This document shows, piece after piece, positions 8,831 through 18,987 of a stretch of 64,000 bases of DNA (positions are counted from its first letter, which is position 1; each line of letters begins with the position of its first letter). The stretch covers positions 431,315 through 495,314 of the forward strand of contig NZ_JAOTJC010000008.1 of NCBI RefSeq assembly GCF_025628895.1. Direction: 5' to 3'. Origin of the DNA: Alteromonas salexigens (GTDB taxonomy: Bacteria > Pseudomonadota > Gammaproteobacteria > Enterobacterales > Alteromonadaceae). The notes under the pieces were generated by a model. It did no database searches. It saw nothing but the letters and a program-made list of their open reading frames with translations, and was not told the DNA's origin. The translations under genes were made by a program, and so were the position numbers.

Positions 8831-9733
8831 CTAAAACAGCGCATCCTGGCTGGGCTGCGCTGCCAGGCCGATGTCGGGCAGCGCAAACTCAGGATAACGC
8901 TGGTTATAATGAGTAATAAACAACTGCGCCAGCCAGGGAGCATCTTTATTATCCGGACGGTGTAAGAACACATACGGGGTGCGCCCTTCTTCCCGCCACT
9001 GATGCACTTTGCTGAACCACGGGATCAGGCAGCGCAGGTTATCCTGTTCATTGTCGTTGCCAACAAAGCGCACGATCGGCGCCCGCCCGGTGGCAATCAC
9101 ATTCACTGGTACCCGCGGTTTCTTGGTGCGGACATCGGCCACCAGGGCACTGGTAGACGGCCCGGTGAACAACGCGCGGGTATCCATAATAATGCGATCC
9201 GCCTGATGCTCCATGAGTAACCGGTTCAGTCGTTGCTCTGCCTCACCTTTTTGAAAAAACGCCGGATGGCGCACTTCCACAGCCACCCGGTACGTTTTTG
9301 GTAAGCCTTCCAGAAACGCTGACAGTGAGGGTAGCCTGGCCGGGCTGAAGCTGGCGGGGAGTTGCAGCATGATACTTCCCAGCTTGTTTCCCAGTGCAGA
9401 CAATAACGTTAGCTGCTCAACGGCAGCCGGTAATTGCGCATCCAGTGCCTCGCTATGGGAAATGTGTTGATGAAATTTAAAAGTAAACGAAAACCCGTCA
9501 CCGGTTTCCCCTGCCCAGCGGGCAACCGCATCGGCGTGGGGTAATGAATAAAAGGTTGTGTTGCCTTCTACACTATTGAGTTTGTTTGCATAGGTGCGCA
9601 ATTGTTGCTGGCGGGTCGAAGATGACTGAAACCAGTGTACAGGCCAGCTAGGATCCTGCCACACGGGTAAGCCCAGAAAAATTGGTGGTAACGCTTGTTG
9701 ATTCACTTCACACTCATTCGTTGTTTTAGTCAT
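8831..9733 (-). CDS. yecE: DUF72 family protein YecE
   Basis: 300 residues with the DUF72 TIM-barrel signature: WVHWFQSSS-type start region, NSVEGNTTFYSLP, FTFKFHQHISH, and the late VFLHRPDNKDAP and YPEFALPD segments. The family is widespread and functionally uncharacterised. The gene converges on glrR, with 16 bases between the stop codons, and diverges from aspS. In several gammaproteobacteria yecE also lies near aspS and the ruv genes, so the location is conventional. It is cytoplasmic, with no signal sequence. Confidence 0.85.
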   Translation of the reverse strand: MTKTTNECEVNQQALPPIFLGLPVWQDPSWPVHWFQSSSTRQQQLRTYANKLNSVEGNTTFYSLPHADAVARWAGETGDGFSFTFKFHQHISHSEALDAQLPAAVEQLTLLSALGNKLGSIMLQLPASFSPARLPSLSAFLEGLPKTYRVAVEVRHPAFFQKGEAEQRLNRLLMEHQADRIIMDTRALFTGPSTSALVADVRTKKPRVPVNVIATGRAPIVRFVGNDNEQDNLRCLIPWFSKVHQWREEGRTPYVFLHRPDNKDAPWLAQLFITHYNQRYPEFALPDIGLAAQPSQDALF

Positions 9734-9761
9734 TGGGCTTTACGAAGCATTTGTTTATACT
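9733..9761 (+). promoter_or_regulatory. Candidate sigma-70 promoter for aspS
   Basis: TTGGGC, a 17-base spacer and TATACT face aspS, leaving a leader of about 160 bases. The -10 box is good, the -35 box only partial. It overlaps the start of the divergent yecE gene. Confidence 0.45.
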
Positions 9762-9927
9762 ATGCGGCCTTTAATTTATCGCAATGCAGCAGACTTGCAG
9801 ACCGCATGTGAAATTGGCTGAATGTCGGCCCGTCGTCATACATCGAGACGACGATTGCACCATCGGGCCCACAGCAGCGCAAGTGACTGGCATCATCATT
9901 GTACAAAAATATCAGGGGTCAAGGACC

Positions 9928-11688
9928 ATGCGCACAGATTACTGTGGGAATATCGATTCATCATATGTCGGCCAGGAAGTCACACTGTGTGGCTGGGTGA
10001 ACAAACGTCGCGATTTAGGTGGCGTAATTTTTATCGATTTGCGCGATCGTGAGGGCATTGTCCAGGTTGTATTCGACCCGGATCTGCCAGACGTGCTGGA
10101 AGTGGCAAACACCTTGAGAAGCGAGTTTTGTGTCAAGCTGTCGGGTAAAGTTCGGGCGCGCCCCGAAGGCCAAATTAATAAGGACATGCGCACCGGCGAA
10201 ATCGAAATTTTCGGTACCGCGCTGGAAGTCATCAACAAAAGCGACGTGCTGCCGCTGGACTGGAACCAGGAAAACTCGGAAGAGCAACGTCTGCGTTACC
10301 GCTACCTGGACTTACGTCGTCCGGTAATGAGCCAGCGTTTGCAGTTCCGTGCCAAAGTCACTGCTGCCGTTCGCCGCTATCTGGAAGACGATGGTTTTCT
10401 GGATATCGAAACCCCCATTCTTACCAAGGCAACGCCGGAAGGCGCCCGTGATTACCTGGTTCCGAGCCGGACTCACAAAGGGGAGTTTTTCGCTCTGCCG
10501 CAATCTCCGCAATTGTTTAAGCAGTTGCTGATGATGTCGGGCATGGACCGCTATTATCAAATTGTAAAATGCTTCCGGGATGAAGATTTACGCGCTGACC
10601 GTCAGCCAGAATTTACTCAGATCGACCTGGAAACCACTTTCCTGGATGCCGACGGTGTCATGGCTATCACGGAAGGCATGATCCGCAATCTGTTCAAAAC
10701 CATGCTGGATGTCGACCTGGGGGATTTCCCCCGTATGACCTATGCCGATGCAATGCGTCGCTATGGCAGCGACAAGCCGGATTTGCGTAACCCGTTAGAG
10801 CTGGTGGATGTTGCCGACCTGCTTAAAGACGTTGAGTTTAAAGTATTCAGTGGCCCGGCGAATGACGACAAAGGTCGGGTTGCCGTAATCCGTGTGCCTG
10901 GCGGTGCCAGCCTGTCCCGTAAGCAACTGGATGAATACACGAAGTTCGTGGGTATTTATGGTGCCAAAGGCATGGCCTGGCTGAAAGTGAACGACACGGC
11001 AGCGGGGCAGGACGGACTGCAATCGCCCATCCTGAAATTCCTGAGCGCCGACATCACCGACGCGCTACTGGAGCGCAGTGGTGCCCAGGACGGGGATATT
11101 CTGTTATTCGGCGCTGATAATGCCAATGTCGTAACCGAAGCTTTAGGTGCATTGAGACTGAAAGTGGGCGAAGACTTCGACCTGCTGGAAGGTGAGTGGA
11201 AGCCATTGTGGGTTGTAGACTTCCCCATGTTCGAAGAAGCGGACGGTGCGTTGCATGCGTTACACCACCCGTTTACTGCGCCCCGTGATATGACCGCAGA
11301 AGAACTGAAAGCCGACCCGGTGAATGCACTGTCCGACGCTTACGACATGGTGCTGAACGGTGTGGAACTGGGCGGGGGCTCGGTACGTATTCACGACCAG
11401 GCCATGCAGTCAGCAGTATTCAGTATTCTGGGTATTAACGAAGAAGAAGCTGAAAATAAATTTGGCTTCCTGCTGGATGCATTGCGTTTTGGTGCGCCAC
11501 CCCATGCCGGTCTGGCATTTGGTCTGGATCGTTTGGTGATGCTGATGACTGGCGCCAGCTCTATTCGCGATGTCATGGCATTCCCGAAAACTACCACTGC
11601 GGCCTGCCCACTGACCAGCGCCCCCAGCCCTGCGAATCCGCAGCAGCTTGAAGATCTGGCCATTGCAACGGTGAAAAAGTCATCCTGA
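9928..11688 (+). CDS. aspS: Aspartyl-tRNA synthetase
   Basis: 586 residues, close to the 590 of E. coli AspRS. The order is an N-terminal OB-fold anticodon-binding domain (about 1-105), a class II catalytic core, the bacterial GAD insertion (about 290-420) and the C-terminal catalytic part with motif 3 [12 protein letters not shown]. The substrate loop [10 protein letters not shown] and the flipping-loop region are present. It charges tRNA-Asp. I chose the ATG at 9928 because AAGGA lies 4 bases ahead and the product begins MRTDYCG like other AspRS proteins; the longer in-frame reading from 9784 adds 48 residues without family similarity. nudB follows after 3 bases, so it heads an aspS-nudB-ruvCAB unit. 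Confidence 0.97.
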   Translation: MRTDYCGNIDSSYVGQEVTLCGWVNKRRDLGGVIFIDLRDREGIVQVVFDPDLPDVLEVANTLRSEFCVKLSGKVRARPEGQINKDMRTGEIEIFGTALEVINKSDVLPLDWNQENSEEQRLRYRYLDLRRPVMSQRLQFRAKVTAAVRRYLEDDGFLDIETPILTKATPEGARDYLVPSRTHKGEFFALPQSPQLFKQLLMMSGMDRYYQIVKCFRDEDLRADRQPEFTQIDLETTFLDADGVMAITEGMIRNLFKTMLDVDLGDFPRMTYADAMRRYGSDKPDLRNPLELVDVADLLKDVEFKVFSGPANDDKGRVAVIRVPGGASLSRKQLDEYTKFVGIYGAKGMAWLKVNDTAAGQDGLQSPILKFLSADITDALLERSGAQDGDILLFGADNANVVTEALGALRLKVGEDFDLLEGEWKPLWVVDFPMFEEADGALHALHHPFTAPRDMTAEELKADPVNALSDAYDMVLNGVELGGGSVRIHDQAMQSAVFSILGINEEEAENKFGFLLDALRFGAPPHAGLAFGLDRLVMLMTGASSIRDVMAFPKTTTAACPLTSAPSPANPQQLEDLAIATVKKSS

Positions 11689-11691
11689 AGC

Positions 11692-12132
11692 ATGGCGTAT
11701 AAGCGACCGGAGTCAGTATTGGTGGTGCTTTTCGATAAGCACCACCAGGTACTCATCATGCAACGTGACGATGATCCCACGTTCTGGCAGTCGGTAACCG
11801 GTACTATCGAAGCGAATGAAACACCAAAGGCGGCCGCTTATCGGGAGGTCCGGGAAGAAACCGGTCTGGTGCTGAGTGATGCTACGACGCCATTAACCGA
11901 TTGCCACATGACTAACCGCTTTGAAATACGTCCGCAATGGCGGTATCGCTACCCACCCGGCACCCGTTATAACACTGAGCATGTGTTTTATGCCTGTGTC
12001 GACAGTACGCAACCTCTAATACTGACTGAGCACACTGATTATGCCTGGGTGTCTAAGCAGGACGCGCTAACCAGACTATGGTCACCCTCGAGCCGGGAAG
12101 CCGTCAGCCAGTTTGTGCCCGGAGGCATTTAA
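11692..12132 (+). CDS. nudB: Dihydroneopterin triphosphate diphosphatase (Nudix)
   Basis: 146 residues with a complete Nudix box: [20 protein letters not shown] followed by TGLV, fitting Gx5Ex7REUxEExGU. The opening [13 protein letters not shown] and the central [18 protein letters not shown] segment are typical of NudB (FolQ). NudB removes pyrophosphate from dihydroneopterin triphosphate in folate synthesis. It lies between aspS and ruvC, as in many gammaproteobacteria. Its stop codon shares a base with the ruvC start (TAATG). yebC, which often separates nudB and ruvC, is absent here. Confidence 0.93.
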   Translation: MAYKRPESVLVVLFDKHHQVLIMQRDDDPTFWQSVTGTIEANETPKAAAYREVREETGLVLSDATTPLTDCHMTNRFEIRPQWRYRYPPGTRYNTEHVFYACVDSTQPLILTEHTDYAWVSKQDALTRLWSPSSREAVSQFVPGGI

Positions 12133-12650
12133 TGATAATACTGGGTATAGATCCAGGTTCCCGTATCACCGGCTATGGCCTGATTGCCCGAAAACAAGGC
12201 AAACTGTGCTATGTAGCCAGTGGCTGCATTCGGGTAGGGACGAACGAATTGCCAGAGCGTCTGAATAATATCTTCATAGGAATAGGCGATATTATTCGGC
12301 AGTTTAAGCCACAGCAATTTGCCATTGAGCAGGTTTTCATGGCCAAAAACCCGGACTCTGCACTTAAGTTAGGGCAAGCCAGAGGCGCTGCGATTGTTGC
12401 TGCCTCGCAGGCAGCCTTGCCGGTAGCGGAATACTCGGCCAGGCAAATTAAGCAAGCCGTGGTAGGCAAAGGTGGGGCAGATAAAACCCAGGTTCAGCAC
12501 ATGGTTAAACACCTGCTGCAACTGCCCGGTACGCCCCAGGCCGATGCTGCCGATGCACTGGCCGTGGCATTATGTCATGCCCACACAGAACAAAGCCTGA
12601 TTAAAATGGCAGGACAAGCCAGTAAAACCGTACGCGGAAGACTGCGTTAA
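12132..12650 (+). CDS. ruvC: Holliday junction resolvase RuvC
   Basis: 172 residues, against 173 in E. coli. Catalytic acidic residues are visible in [13 protein letters not shown] (Asp7), FAIEQVF (Glu) and [14 protein letters not shown] (the C-terminal Asp pair). RuvC is the endonuclease that cuts Holliday junctions after RuvAB branch migration. The start at 12132 overlaps the nudB stop in TAATG. A longer in-frame reading from 12078 lies inside nudB and lacks family similarity. ruvA begins 10 bases after the stop. Confidence 0.96.
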   Translation: MIILGIDPGSRITGYGLIARKQGKLCYVASGCIRVGTNELPERLNNIFIGIGDIIRQFKPQQFAIEQVFMAKNPDSALKLGQARGAAIVAASQAALPVAEYSARQIKQAVVGKGGADKTQVQHMVKHLLQLPGTPQADAADALAVALCHAHTEQSLIKMAGQASKTVRGRLR

Positions 12651-12660
12651 TAGAGGGTAT

Positions 12661-13278
12661 ATGATCGGAAGAATTCAGGGTCTCCTGATAGAGAAACAAC
12701 CACCAGGAGTTTTAATAGACGTAAATGGCGTGGGCTATGAAATTCAGATGCCCATGACCAGTTTTTATCAGCTGCCTGCGGTGGGTGAGAACGTCACTGT
12801 ATTCACGCACTTTGTGGTACGGGAAGATGCGCAATTGTTGTTCGGCTTCGCCGACAAAATGGAGCGCGGGCTGTTTCGAGAACTGATTAAAGCAAACGGC
12901 GTAGGGCCCAAGCTGGGGCTAACCATACTGTCGGGCATGTCGGCACCGCAATTTCTCAGTAGTGTGCAGAATGAAGATGTCACTGCACTGGTAAGCTTAC
13001 CGGGTATTGGCAAGAAAACCGCAGAGCGGCTGGTGGTAGAGTTAAAAGACCGGCTGGCGAATTTCGGTAAAACCGAAAATATTACGTTACCGGCAAATAC
13101 CGGAGAACGCCCGGGAGAAACCATTGTGGCGGTGAACGATGCCAGGGAAGAAGCCCTGAGTGCACTTGTGGCTCTGGGCTACAAACCTGCGCAGGCCAGT
13201 AAACTGGTGAGTGGCGTGTATAAAGACGGCATGGAAAGCGAAACCGTTATCCGCGATGCGCTGAAAGCGGCCATTTAA
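12661..13278 (+). CDS. ruvA: Holliday junction DNA helicase subunit RuvA
   Basis: 205 residues, the usual length. The N-terminal OB fold opens [16 protein letters not shown]. Tandem helix-hairpin-helix motifs include [13 protein letters not shown] and [15 protein letters not shown]. The C-terminal UBA-like domain that contacts RuvB includes [18 protein letters not shown]. RuvA tetramers bind the four-way junction and load RuvB. It sits between ruvC and ruvB with short gaps, so one mRNA is expected. Confidence 0.97.
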   Translation: MIGRIQGLLIEKQPPGVLIDVNGVGYEIQMPMTSFYQLPAVGENVTVFTHFVVREDAQLLFGFADKMERGLFRELIKANGVGPKLGLTILSGMSAPQFLSSVQNEDVTALVSLPGIGKKTAERLVVELKDRLANFGKTENITLPANTGERPGETIVAVNDAREEALSALVALGYKPAQASKLVSGVYKDGMESETVIRDALKAAI

Positions 13279-13291
13279 TACAGAGATAATT

Positions 13292-14296
13292 ATGATTGAA
13301 GCAGATCGCCTGATTACGCCCGCATCAAACAGTGAAGACGAGGTTATCGACCGCGCCATTCGCCCCAAGATGCTTGCCGATTATACCGGCCAGCCTCATG
13401 TATGCGAACAAATGGAGATATTTATCCAGGCGGCCCGCAACCGGGACGATGCACTGGATCATTTATTGATTTTCGGCCCGCCGGGACTGGGTAAAACAAC
13501 CCTGGCCAATATCGTGGCCAATGAAATGGACGTCAATATTAAAACCACCTCAGGGCCGGTACTGGAAAAAGCCGGCGATTTGGCGGCCTTGCTGACCAAT
13601 CTTGAAAAAAACGATGTGCTGTTTATTGATGAAATACACCGCCTGAGCCCGGTGGTGGAAGAAATTCTGTATCCGGCCATGGAAGACTATCAGCTGGATA
13701 TTATGATTGGTGAAGGCCCGGCGGCCCGTTCCATTAAACTGGATTTGCCGCCATTTACGCTGGTAGGTGCCACTACCCGGGCGGGCTCGCTCACCTCACC
13801 GCTACGCGACCGGTTCGGCATTGTACAGCGGCTGGAGTTTTATTCGGTGGCTGACCTGACCAAAATCGTCACCCGCAGTGCAGAATACCTCAACCTCAGC
13901 ATGGATAGCAGCGGGGCAGAAGAAGTGGCCCGTCGCTCACGAGGAACACCTCGCATAGCTAACCGGCTACTAAGACGGGTACGAGACTACGCAGAAATAA
14001 AATCGAACGGTACGGTCGGCGCGGGTGTTGCGGCGCAAGCACTCGATATGCTGGATGTGGATAAGCAGGGCTTCGACTACATGGATCGTAAATTGCTTAC
14101 TGCCATTATCGAAAAATTTGATGGCGGGCCAGTGGGCCTGGATAACCTCGCGGCAGCAATCGGTGAAGAAAAGGAAACCATCGAGGATGTCATTGAGCCT
14201 TACCTTATTCAGCAAGGCTTTCTGCAGCGGACACCGCGGGGACGAATCGTATCGCAACGGGCGTACCTGCATTTTGGCTTCACACCTGATAGCTGA
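13292..14296 (+). CDS. ruvB: Holliday junction branch migration ATPase RuvB
   Basis: 334 residues. AAA+ motifs are intact: Walker [10 protein letters not shown], Walker [10 protein letters not shown], sensor 1 GATTRAG, and the arginine-finger region [15 protein letters not shown]. The C-terminal winged-helix domain ends with [16 protein letters not shown]. The ATG at 13292 is preceded by GAGATAATT. It is the last gene of the aspS-nudB-ruvCAB cluster. No convincing plus-strand terminator is seen directly after it; the strong hairpin at 14342-14361 has its T tract on the minus strand. Confidence 0.97.
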   Translation: MIEADRLITPASNSEDEVIDRAIRPKMLADYTGQPHVCEQMEIFIQAARNRDDALDHLLIFGPPGLGKTTLANIVANEMDVNIKTTSGPVLEKAGDLAALLTNLEKNDVLFIDEIHRLSPVVEEILYPAMEDYQLDIMIGEGPAARSIKLDLPPFTLVGATTRAGSLTSPLRDRFGIVQRLEFYSVADLTKIVTRSAEYLNLSMDSSGAEEVARRSRGTPRIANRLLRRVRDYAEIKSNGTVGAGVAAQALDMLDVDKQGFDYMDRKLLTAIIEKFDGGPVGLDNLAAAIGEEKETIEDVIEPYLIQQGFLQRTPRGRIVSQRAYLHFGFTPDS

Positions 14297-14335
14297 GGGG
14301 CAGGCTTTTTGCTCTTCTGCCTGATTAACAGGCAT

Positions 14336-14361
14336 AAAAAAGCCCGCTCAAATGAACGGGC
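14336..14361 (-). terminator. Intrinsic terminator of the candidate small RNA
   Basis: Minus strand: GCCCG, an inner partly paired loop, CGGGC, then six T. On the plus strand the hairpin is followed by AAAACAAC, so it acts on minus-strand transcripts only. Confidence 0.7.
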
Positions 14362-14464
14362 AAAACAACAAGTGTTGAAGGAAATAAATCCAGGGAACTC
14401 ATGTCTAACAGGAGAAAATCTCTTGCATGACCGCTTTCGCCATCACGCTCTGTGCGACTGATGC
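14336..14464 (-). ncRNA. Candidate small RNA opposite the ruvB-ybgC gap
   Basis: On the minus strand a consensus TATAAT at 14475-14470 is preceded, after 16 bases, by TTGAGC. A transcript starting about 6-7 bases downstream (near 14464) would run roughly 128 bases. It would end in a GC-rich hairpin (GCCCG and CGGGC arms, 14361-14342) followed by six U (14341-14336). The implied RNA has no convincing open reading frame. It contains a short CAACA/TGTTG dyad and pyrimidine-rich single-stranded stretches, including TTCCCTGGA, that could pair with ribosome sites. A complete promoter-body-terminator unit in a 388-base gap is good evidence of a free-standing RNA. I cannot assign it to a known family; its short resemblance to ArcZ or SdsR seed regions is not decisive. 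Confidence 0.6.
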
Positions 14465-14469
14465 GGTGC

Positions 14470-14497
14470 ATTATAGAGCGATTTTTATTTCGCTCAA
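14470..14497 (-). promoter_or_regulatory. Sigma-70 promoter of the candidate small RNA
   Basis: TTGAGC (14497-14492), a 16-base spacer and a perfect TATAAT (14475-14470), read on the minus strand. It points away from ybgC towards the terminator at 14342. Confidence 0.6.
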
Positions 14498-14684
14498 TTG
14501 AGGAAAATTAGGTTTTCTAATAAGAATATCTAATGTGTTAACGCAGTGTTGATTTGCGTTAAATTATTCATTAAATGTACGGCTGTAACGGCCTGTAGGA
14601 AGATGTGGTATCTGGTTTTTTATGCATTTTAACTGATGCATAATGAGCCTGGGTATGAATTTTAGTAGTGTGGGAAGCATAACT

Positions 14685-15083
14685 ATGCATGAGTGCCAGA
14701 TACGGGTGTATTACGAGGATACCGACGCAGGTGGCATCGTTTATTACGCCAATTATCTTAAGTTTTTTGAGCGGGCCCGCACAGAATGGTTGCGCTCACT
14801 GGGCTATGAACAGGATACATTGCTGGAACAATCAGTGGCCTTCGTCGTCAAACGGGTTGAAATGCATAATCACGCGCCGGCCCGGTTCAATCAGATGTTG
14901 AGTATTGAGACGCAGATTGTAGAATTGGGCGGCGCAAGTATTACGTTCAGACAAGAAATAAAAAATGCACAGCATGACCTGCTGGTCACGGCTGAAATAC
15001 AGGTTGCCTGTGTGGACTTGGCGAAGATGAAAGCCCGTCGCCTGCCACGCACATTGCTAGGGGATATATCGCGTGGAATCTGA
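14685..15083 (+). CDS. ybgC: Tol-Pal-associated acyl-CoA thioesterase YbgC
   Basis: 132 residues of the hotdog thioesterase family, with [19 protein letters not shown] containing the catalytic Asp. The [16 protein letters not shown] and later PRTL segments match E. coli YbgC. It hydrolyses acyl-CoA or acyl-ACP thioesters and is the usual first gene of the tol-pal cluster. I chose the ATG at 14685 because it places the conserved RVYYEDTD six residues from the start, as expected, with GGAAG nearby. Starts at 14643 or 14655 would add an unconserved tail. It overlaps tolQ by 11 bases. Confidence 0.92.
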   Translation: MHECQIRVYYEDTDAGGIVYYANYLKFFERARTEWLRSLGYEQDTLLEQSVAFVVKRVEMHNHAPARFNQMLSIETQIVELGGASITFRQEIKNAQHDLLVTAEIQVACVDLAKMKARRLPRTLLGDISRGI

Positions 15084-15756
15084 TCTCACTTTTATTGGAT
15101 TATTCTTACAAGCCAGTTTCATTGTACAGCTGGTGATGTTGCTGCTGCTGGGGGTGTCGGTCGCTTCCTGGGCCTTTATTTTTCAGCGTAGTAAAGCATT
15201 GAGTGCCGCGCGCAACGAGATGCGCCAGTTTGAAGACAAGTTCTGGTCAGGTGCTGACCTTAACCGTCTGTATCAGGAATTATCGGCCCGTCCTAACGTA
15301 ACCGGGTTGGCCAGCATCTTTTGCGCCGGCTTCAAAGAATTCATCCGCCTGCGTAAAAGCACTACCCCAACCACCGGTATTGTGGACGGCACCTATCGCG
15401 CCATGCGGGTGTCCATGTCACGGGAAGTTGATTCACTGGAAAGTCGCCTGCCGTTTCTTGCGACTGCAGGTTCAATCAGTCCTTACATTGGTTTGTTTGG
15501 CACAGTATGGGGCATTATGAATGCCTTTATCGCCCTGGGTGAAGTTCAGCAAGCCACGCTGGCGATGGTAGCCCCCGGCATTGCGGAAGCATTGATTGCT
15601 ACTGCGATCGGTCTGTTTGCGGCAATCCCGGCAGTTATCGCGTATAACCGGTTCAGCCACCAGGTGGAAAAGCTGGAAAACAGCTACGGCAACTTTATGG
15701 AAGAGTTTTCCGCCATCCTTCATCGTCAGGCGGTTGCACAGCAAGCGCAGCAGTAG
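15073..15756 (+). CDS. tolQ: Tol-Pal system proton channel subunit TolQ
   Basis: 227 residues with three membrane segments at about 15-36, 135-157 and 170-192, as expected for the MotA/TolQ/ExbB family. The signature [27 protein letters not shown] is visible across residues 125-152. It forms the inner-membrane proton channel with TolR and energises TolA. The start is GTG at 15073, inside the end of ybgC. Confidence 0.96.
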   Translation: MESDLTFIGLFLQASFIVQLVMLLLLGVSVASWAFIFQRSKALSAARNEMRQFEDKFWSGADLNRLYQELSARPNVTGLASIFCAGFKEFIRLRKSTTPTTGIVDGTYRAMRVSMSREVDSLESRLPFLATAGSISPYIGLFGTVWGIMNAFIALGEVQQATLAMVAPGIAEALIATAIGLFAAIPAVIAYNRFSHQVEKLENSYGNFMEEFSAILHRQAVAQQAQQ

Positions 15757-15794
15757 CCTGGTGTCAGGCACTGATCCTGCTAGGAGGATAGATT

Positions 15795-16217
15795 ATGTAT
15801 GTACGTAAACGCCGTCGCCCGGTTTCTGAAATTAACGTGGTACCGTATATCGATGTGATGCTGGTGCTGCTGATTATTTTCATGGTAACCGCCCCGCTGG
15901 TATCGCAGGGGGTGAAAGTCGATCTGCCTAAAGCAAGTGCGAACCCCATCGAACAGGAAGACACGCCGCCGTTGATTGCGTCGGTAGATGTAAAAGGGCG
16001 CTACTTTCTGAATGTGGGCGACAGTCAGGATAGCCCGATCGCCGCAGATGAGCTGGCTGCGCTGGTGCAGGCGCAGTTGCAGAAAGAGCCACAGACCCCG
16101 GTGGTAGTAAAAGGGGACGGCCAGGTGGCTTATAACGAAGTGATTTCACTGATGGTATTGCTGCAACAGGCTGGCGTACCCTCGGTGGGGCTGATGACAG
16201 ATCCGGTGGAACCTTGA
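15795..16217 (+). CDS. tolR: Tol-Pal system protein TolR
   Basis: 140 residues: a short cytoplasmic tail, one membrane helix (about 17-37) and a periplasmic domain. Asp20 in VVPYIDVMLVLL is the proton-carrying aspartate, equivalent to E. coli Asp23. The ribosome site AGGAGG lies 9 bases before the ATG. Its stop overlaps the tolA start. Confidence 0.96.
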   Translation: MYVRKRRRPVSEINVVPYIDVMLVLLIIFMVTAPLVSQGVKVDLPKASANPIEQEDTPPLIASVDVKGRYFLNVGDSQDSPIAADELAALVQAQLQKEPQTPVVVKGDGQVAYNEVISLMVLLQQAGVPSVGLMTDPVEP

Positions 16218-17023
16218 GCAAGAAAAAGTCGCTGTTTGCTAATTTATCCCCTGATGCGATTGCCGTTTATAAATCGTTGGGTGTGCATGCGGTTATCGCC
16301 GCACTGTTGCTAATTAGCGTCAGTTTCTCCCCGGACCCGCTACCGGCCCCGCCTGCTTCCGCCCCGGTAATACAAGCCACATTTATTGATGCTCAGGCAA
16401 TTGCCGACAAGCAGCGTGCACAGGCGCAGGCTGAAGCTCAGGCACGTGCCGAAGAACGTGAACGGCAGCGACAGGCACAAGCGGCAGCAGAGAAAAAGCG
16501 TCAGCAAACCCTTGCTGAGCGCCGTGCCCGTGAAAAGCGCGAAGCGCAGGAAGCAGAGCGAAAACGTCAGCAGGAGCTGAAGCGCATCGCCGCGCAAAAA
16601 GAAAAAGCACGCAAGGAAAGAGAGGCGCGGGAGAAAGCCGAAGCGGCCCGGAAAAAGCGCGAAGCGGAACAAAAAGCAGAAATGGAAAGAATTATGCAAG
16701 AGCAGCTGGCGGAAGAGCAGGCTGCTCAGCAACAACGTCGTCGTCAGCAGGTATTGTCCGAGGTCGAGCGCTACCAGGCGCTTATTCAGCAGACCATCAA
16801 GCGCTACCTGATTGATGATGACAGTTATGACGGTAAAACCTGTCGGCTGAATATACGGCTGGCGACCACCGGTTATGTGACGAGTATTCGGGTGTTAGGC
16901 GGTGACACGGCGCTGTGCCGTGCCGCGGAAAGTGCGGTAAGACGCGCTGAGGAGCTGCCGGTGTCAGAATCACCGGATGTTTATGAGCAGCTAAAAGATA
17001 TTACTCTAAAAGTGGAAATGTAA
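16214..17023 (+). CDS. tolA: Cell-envelope integrity protein TolA
   Basis: 269 residues, shorter than the 421 of E. coli TolA. A single membrane helix at about 22-42 is followed by a long Ala/Glu/Lys/Arg/Gln-rich helix (about 55-180) that spans the periplasm, and a compact C-terminal domain (about 185-269) with Cys residues in [10 protein letters not shown] and [11 protein letters not shown]. It links the TolQR motor to TolB and Pal at the division site. The start is TTG, overlapping the tolR stop (TTGA). An antisense reading of the low-complexity helix is an artefact of composition. Confidence 0.93.
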   Translation: MSKKKSLFANLSPDAIAVYKSLGVHAVIAALLLISVSFSPDPLPAPPASAPVIQATFIDAQAIADKQRAQAQAEAQARAEERERQRQAQAAAEKKRQQTLAERRAREKREAQEAERKRQQELKRIAAQKEKARKEREAREKAEAARKKREAEQKAEMERIMQEQLAEEQAAQQQRRRQQVLSEVERYQALIQQTIKRYLIDDDSYDGKTCRLNIRLATTGYVTSIRVLGGDTALCRAAESAVRRAEELPVSESPDVYEQLKDITLKVEM

Positions 17024-17028
17024 CGATA

Positions 17029-18384
17029 ATGAGAAAATTAGGAATTGGACTGGCACTGTTGTTCGCCATGATCAGTTCGGCCGCCCAGGCCACACTGGAA
17101 ATTGTCATTACTGAAGGGGTGGATGGTGCGCGCCCGATTGGGGTAGTGCCATTTAAATGGAAAGGGCAGGGCAGCATGCCGGGCGAGCTGACCAAAGTTA
17201 TTCGTGCTGACCTGATGCGAAGCGGTAAATTTAACCCACTCGCCGTGTCGGATTTACCTCAGTACCCGGAAACCGACTCACAGGTTGACTACTCAAGTTG
17301 GGCCAGCACTGGCGCAGATACTATTTTGGTCGGAACGGTTGAAGAAGAGTCGCCGGACCGTTACATGGTCACCTACGAACTCATTGATGTGCTGCGCGGG
17401 CAGGTTTCAAAAGGGCAGAATAAAGCGCTGAAGAACGGCAAGTTAGTATCCAGCCAGGATCATATTATTGCCCGTGGACGCTCGGTGATTTCAGGGCGGG
17501 ATTTTCGCACCCACGCACACCGTATCTCCGATGTAGTGTATGAAAAACTCACTGGTATACGCGGTGCTTTTCTTACCCGCATTGCCTACGTAATTGTGCG
17601 GGACAGAGAAACCCATGAATTACCCTATCAGCTTATGATCGCAGACTATGATGGCGAAAATGAAATTCGCCTGCTGTCATCGCCAGAGCCATTGATGTCG
17701 CCGTCCTGGGGGCCTGAGGGTGAAAAGATTGCGTACGTAAGTTTCGAGAACCGTCGCCCACAAATATATATTCAGGATATTTATTCCGCAAAGCGCGAGC
17801 AAATCACTGATTTCCCGGGCATTAACGGTAGTCCGGTGTTTTCACCTGACGGCAAAAAATTAGCCATGGTGCTGTCTAAAGACGGTAACCCCGAGATATA
17901 TGTGATGGATTTGGCTAGCAGAAAACTGCGCCGCATCACCCGCAATCGTGCCATCGACACCGAGCCAAGCTGGACACCAGACGGCCAGAACCTGATTTTT
18001 AGCTCGGAACGGGGTGGTAAACCTCAGATTTATAGCGTAAATTTATCATCAGGAAAAGTGAGACGGCGCACGTTTGTTGGTGAGCAAAACCTTGGGGGGA
18101 CAATAACCCCGGACGGCAAGCAAATGGTATTGGTGAATCGCACCAACGGGAATTACCATATTGCCAAGCAGGCGCTTGATGATGGCGCACCTCAGGTCCT
18201 TACCCGTACGTACCTGGATGAGTCGCCGAGTGTCGCACCGAATGGAAGCATGATTATTTATAGTACGTTACATGATGGTATGCAGGTATTGTCCCTGGTA
18301 TCGCTTGATGGACGTTTTAAGGCTAGGTTACCAGCAGCCAATGGACAAGTTAAGTCGCCGAGTTGGTCACCATTTTTATTTTAA
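17029..18384 (+). CDS. tolB: Tol-Pal periplasmic beta-propeller TolB
   Basis: 451 residues. A signal peptide with cleavage after about residue 21 (AQA) is followed by TolB_N (about 22-160) and a six-bladed WD40-like propeller. Repeats show the TolB pattern [46 protein letters not shown]. The N-terminal extension after cleavage begins TLEIVITEG, close to the TolA-box region of other TolBs. It begins 5 bases after tolA and lies 36 bases before pal. Confidence 0.96.
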   Translation: MRKLGIGLALLFAMISSAAQATLEIVITEGVDGARPIGVVPFKWKGQGSMPGELTKVIRADLMRSGKFNPLAVSDLPQYPETDSQVDYSSWASTGADTILVGTVEEESPDRYMVTYELIDVLRGQVSKGQNKALKNGKLVSSQDHIIARGRSVISGRDFRTHAHRISDVVYEKLTGIRGAFLTRIAYVIVRDRETHELPYQLMIADYDGENEIRLLSSPEPLMSPSWGPEGEKIAYVSFENRRPQIYIQDIYSAKREQITDFPGINGSPVFSPDGKKLAMVLSKDGNPEIYVMDLASRKLRRITRNRAIDTEPSWTPDGQNLIFSSERGGKPQIYSVNLSSGKVRRRTFVGEQNLGGTITPDGKQMVLVNRTNGNYHIAKQALDDGAPQVLTRTYLDESPSVAPNGSMIIYSTLHDGMQVLSLVSLDGRFKARLPAANGQVKSPSWSPFLF

Positions 18385-18420
18385 CAAACTCAGATATTGA
18401 TAAATATAAGGATTAAGAGG

Positions 18421-18987
18421 ATGCAAATGAATAAAGTAATGAAAAGTTTCATTATCGCCTTGCCAGTGGTGACTATGATGGCCTGTTCGTCAGGTCCGAG
18501 TGAAGAAGAGTTAGCCGCAGAACGTAACCGTCAGGCGCAAGAGCAGGCACAGGCTGAACGCGAAGCAAAAGCTGCTCAAGAAGCACGCGTTAAAGCTGAA
18601 GCGGCTCAGCGCATGGAACGTGAAGAGGAGATGGCGCAGCAAGAGCTGGAATCTCTGAAGAACGAACAGACTGTTTACTTTGACTTTGACCGCTCTAGCA
18701 TTAAAGCGGAATTCCGTTCACTGCTGGACAAGCATGCTAAGTTCCTGGTTGAAAACCCGGATCAAAACGTAGTAATTGAAGGTCACACAGATAGCCGTGG
18801 CACGCCAGAGTACAATATTGCACTGGGTGAGCGTCGTGGAAAAGCCGTACAAACTTATCTGATGAACGCAGGCGTAAGCAGCGGTCAGATTTCGGTAGTG
18901 TCTTACGGTGAAGAGAAACCGGCAGTAATGGGCTCTACTGAATACGCTATGGCGCAAAACCGTCGCGGAGTGGTTGTATATCAATAA
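18421..18987 (+). CDS. pal: Peptidoglycan-associated lipoprotein Pal
   Basis: 188 residues. It is a lipoprotein with Cys22 in VTMMACSSG. An Ala/Glu-rich linker (about 28-78) is longer and more charged than that of E. coli. The OmpA-like domain follows with VYFDFDRSSIK, EGHTDSRGTPEYNIALGERR and the NRRGVV end, which bind peptidoglycan meso-DAP. I chose the ATG at 18421 because MQMNKVMKSFIIALPV aligns with the E. coli Pal start; an earlier in-frame ATG at 18397 has no support. The stop shares a base with the cpoB start (TAATG). Confidence 0.95.
   Translation: MQMNKVMKSFIIALPVVTMMACSSGPSEEELAAERNRQAQEQAQAEREAKAAQEARVKAEAAQRMEREEEMAQQELESLKNEQTVYFDFDRSSIKAEFRSLLDKHAKFLVENPDQNVVIEGHTDSRGTPEYNIALGERRGKAVQTYLMNAGVSSGQISVVSYGEEKPAVMGSTEYAMAQNRRGVVVYQ

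Noticed and set aside
9784..9927. A 48-residue N-terminal extension of AspRS
   Set aside because: It is unlike any AspRS and lacks a ribosome site, while the ATG at 9928 has one; the stretch is the aspS leader.
13970..14335. A 121-codon minus-strand frame ending over ruvB, downstream of the small RNA promoter
   Set aside because: It begins after the small RNA terminator and is mostly antisense to conserved ruvB; it has no ribosome site or family match.
16340..16735. A 131-codon minus-strand frame rich in Leu, Phe and Cys over tolA
   Set aside because: It is the complement of the Ala/Glu/Lys/Arg/Gln repeats of the TolA helix; the low complexity keeps the antisense frame open.
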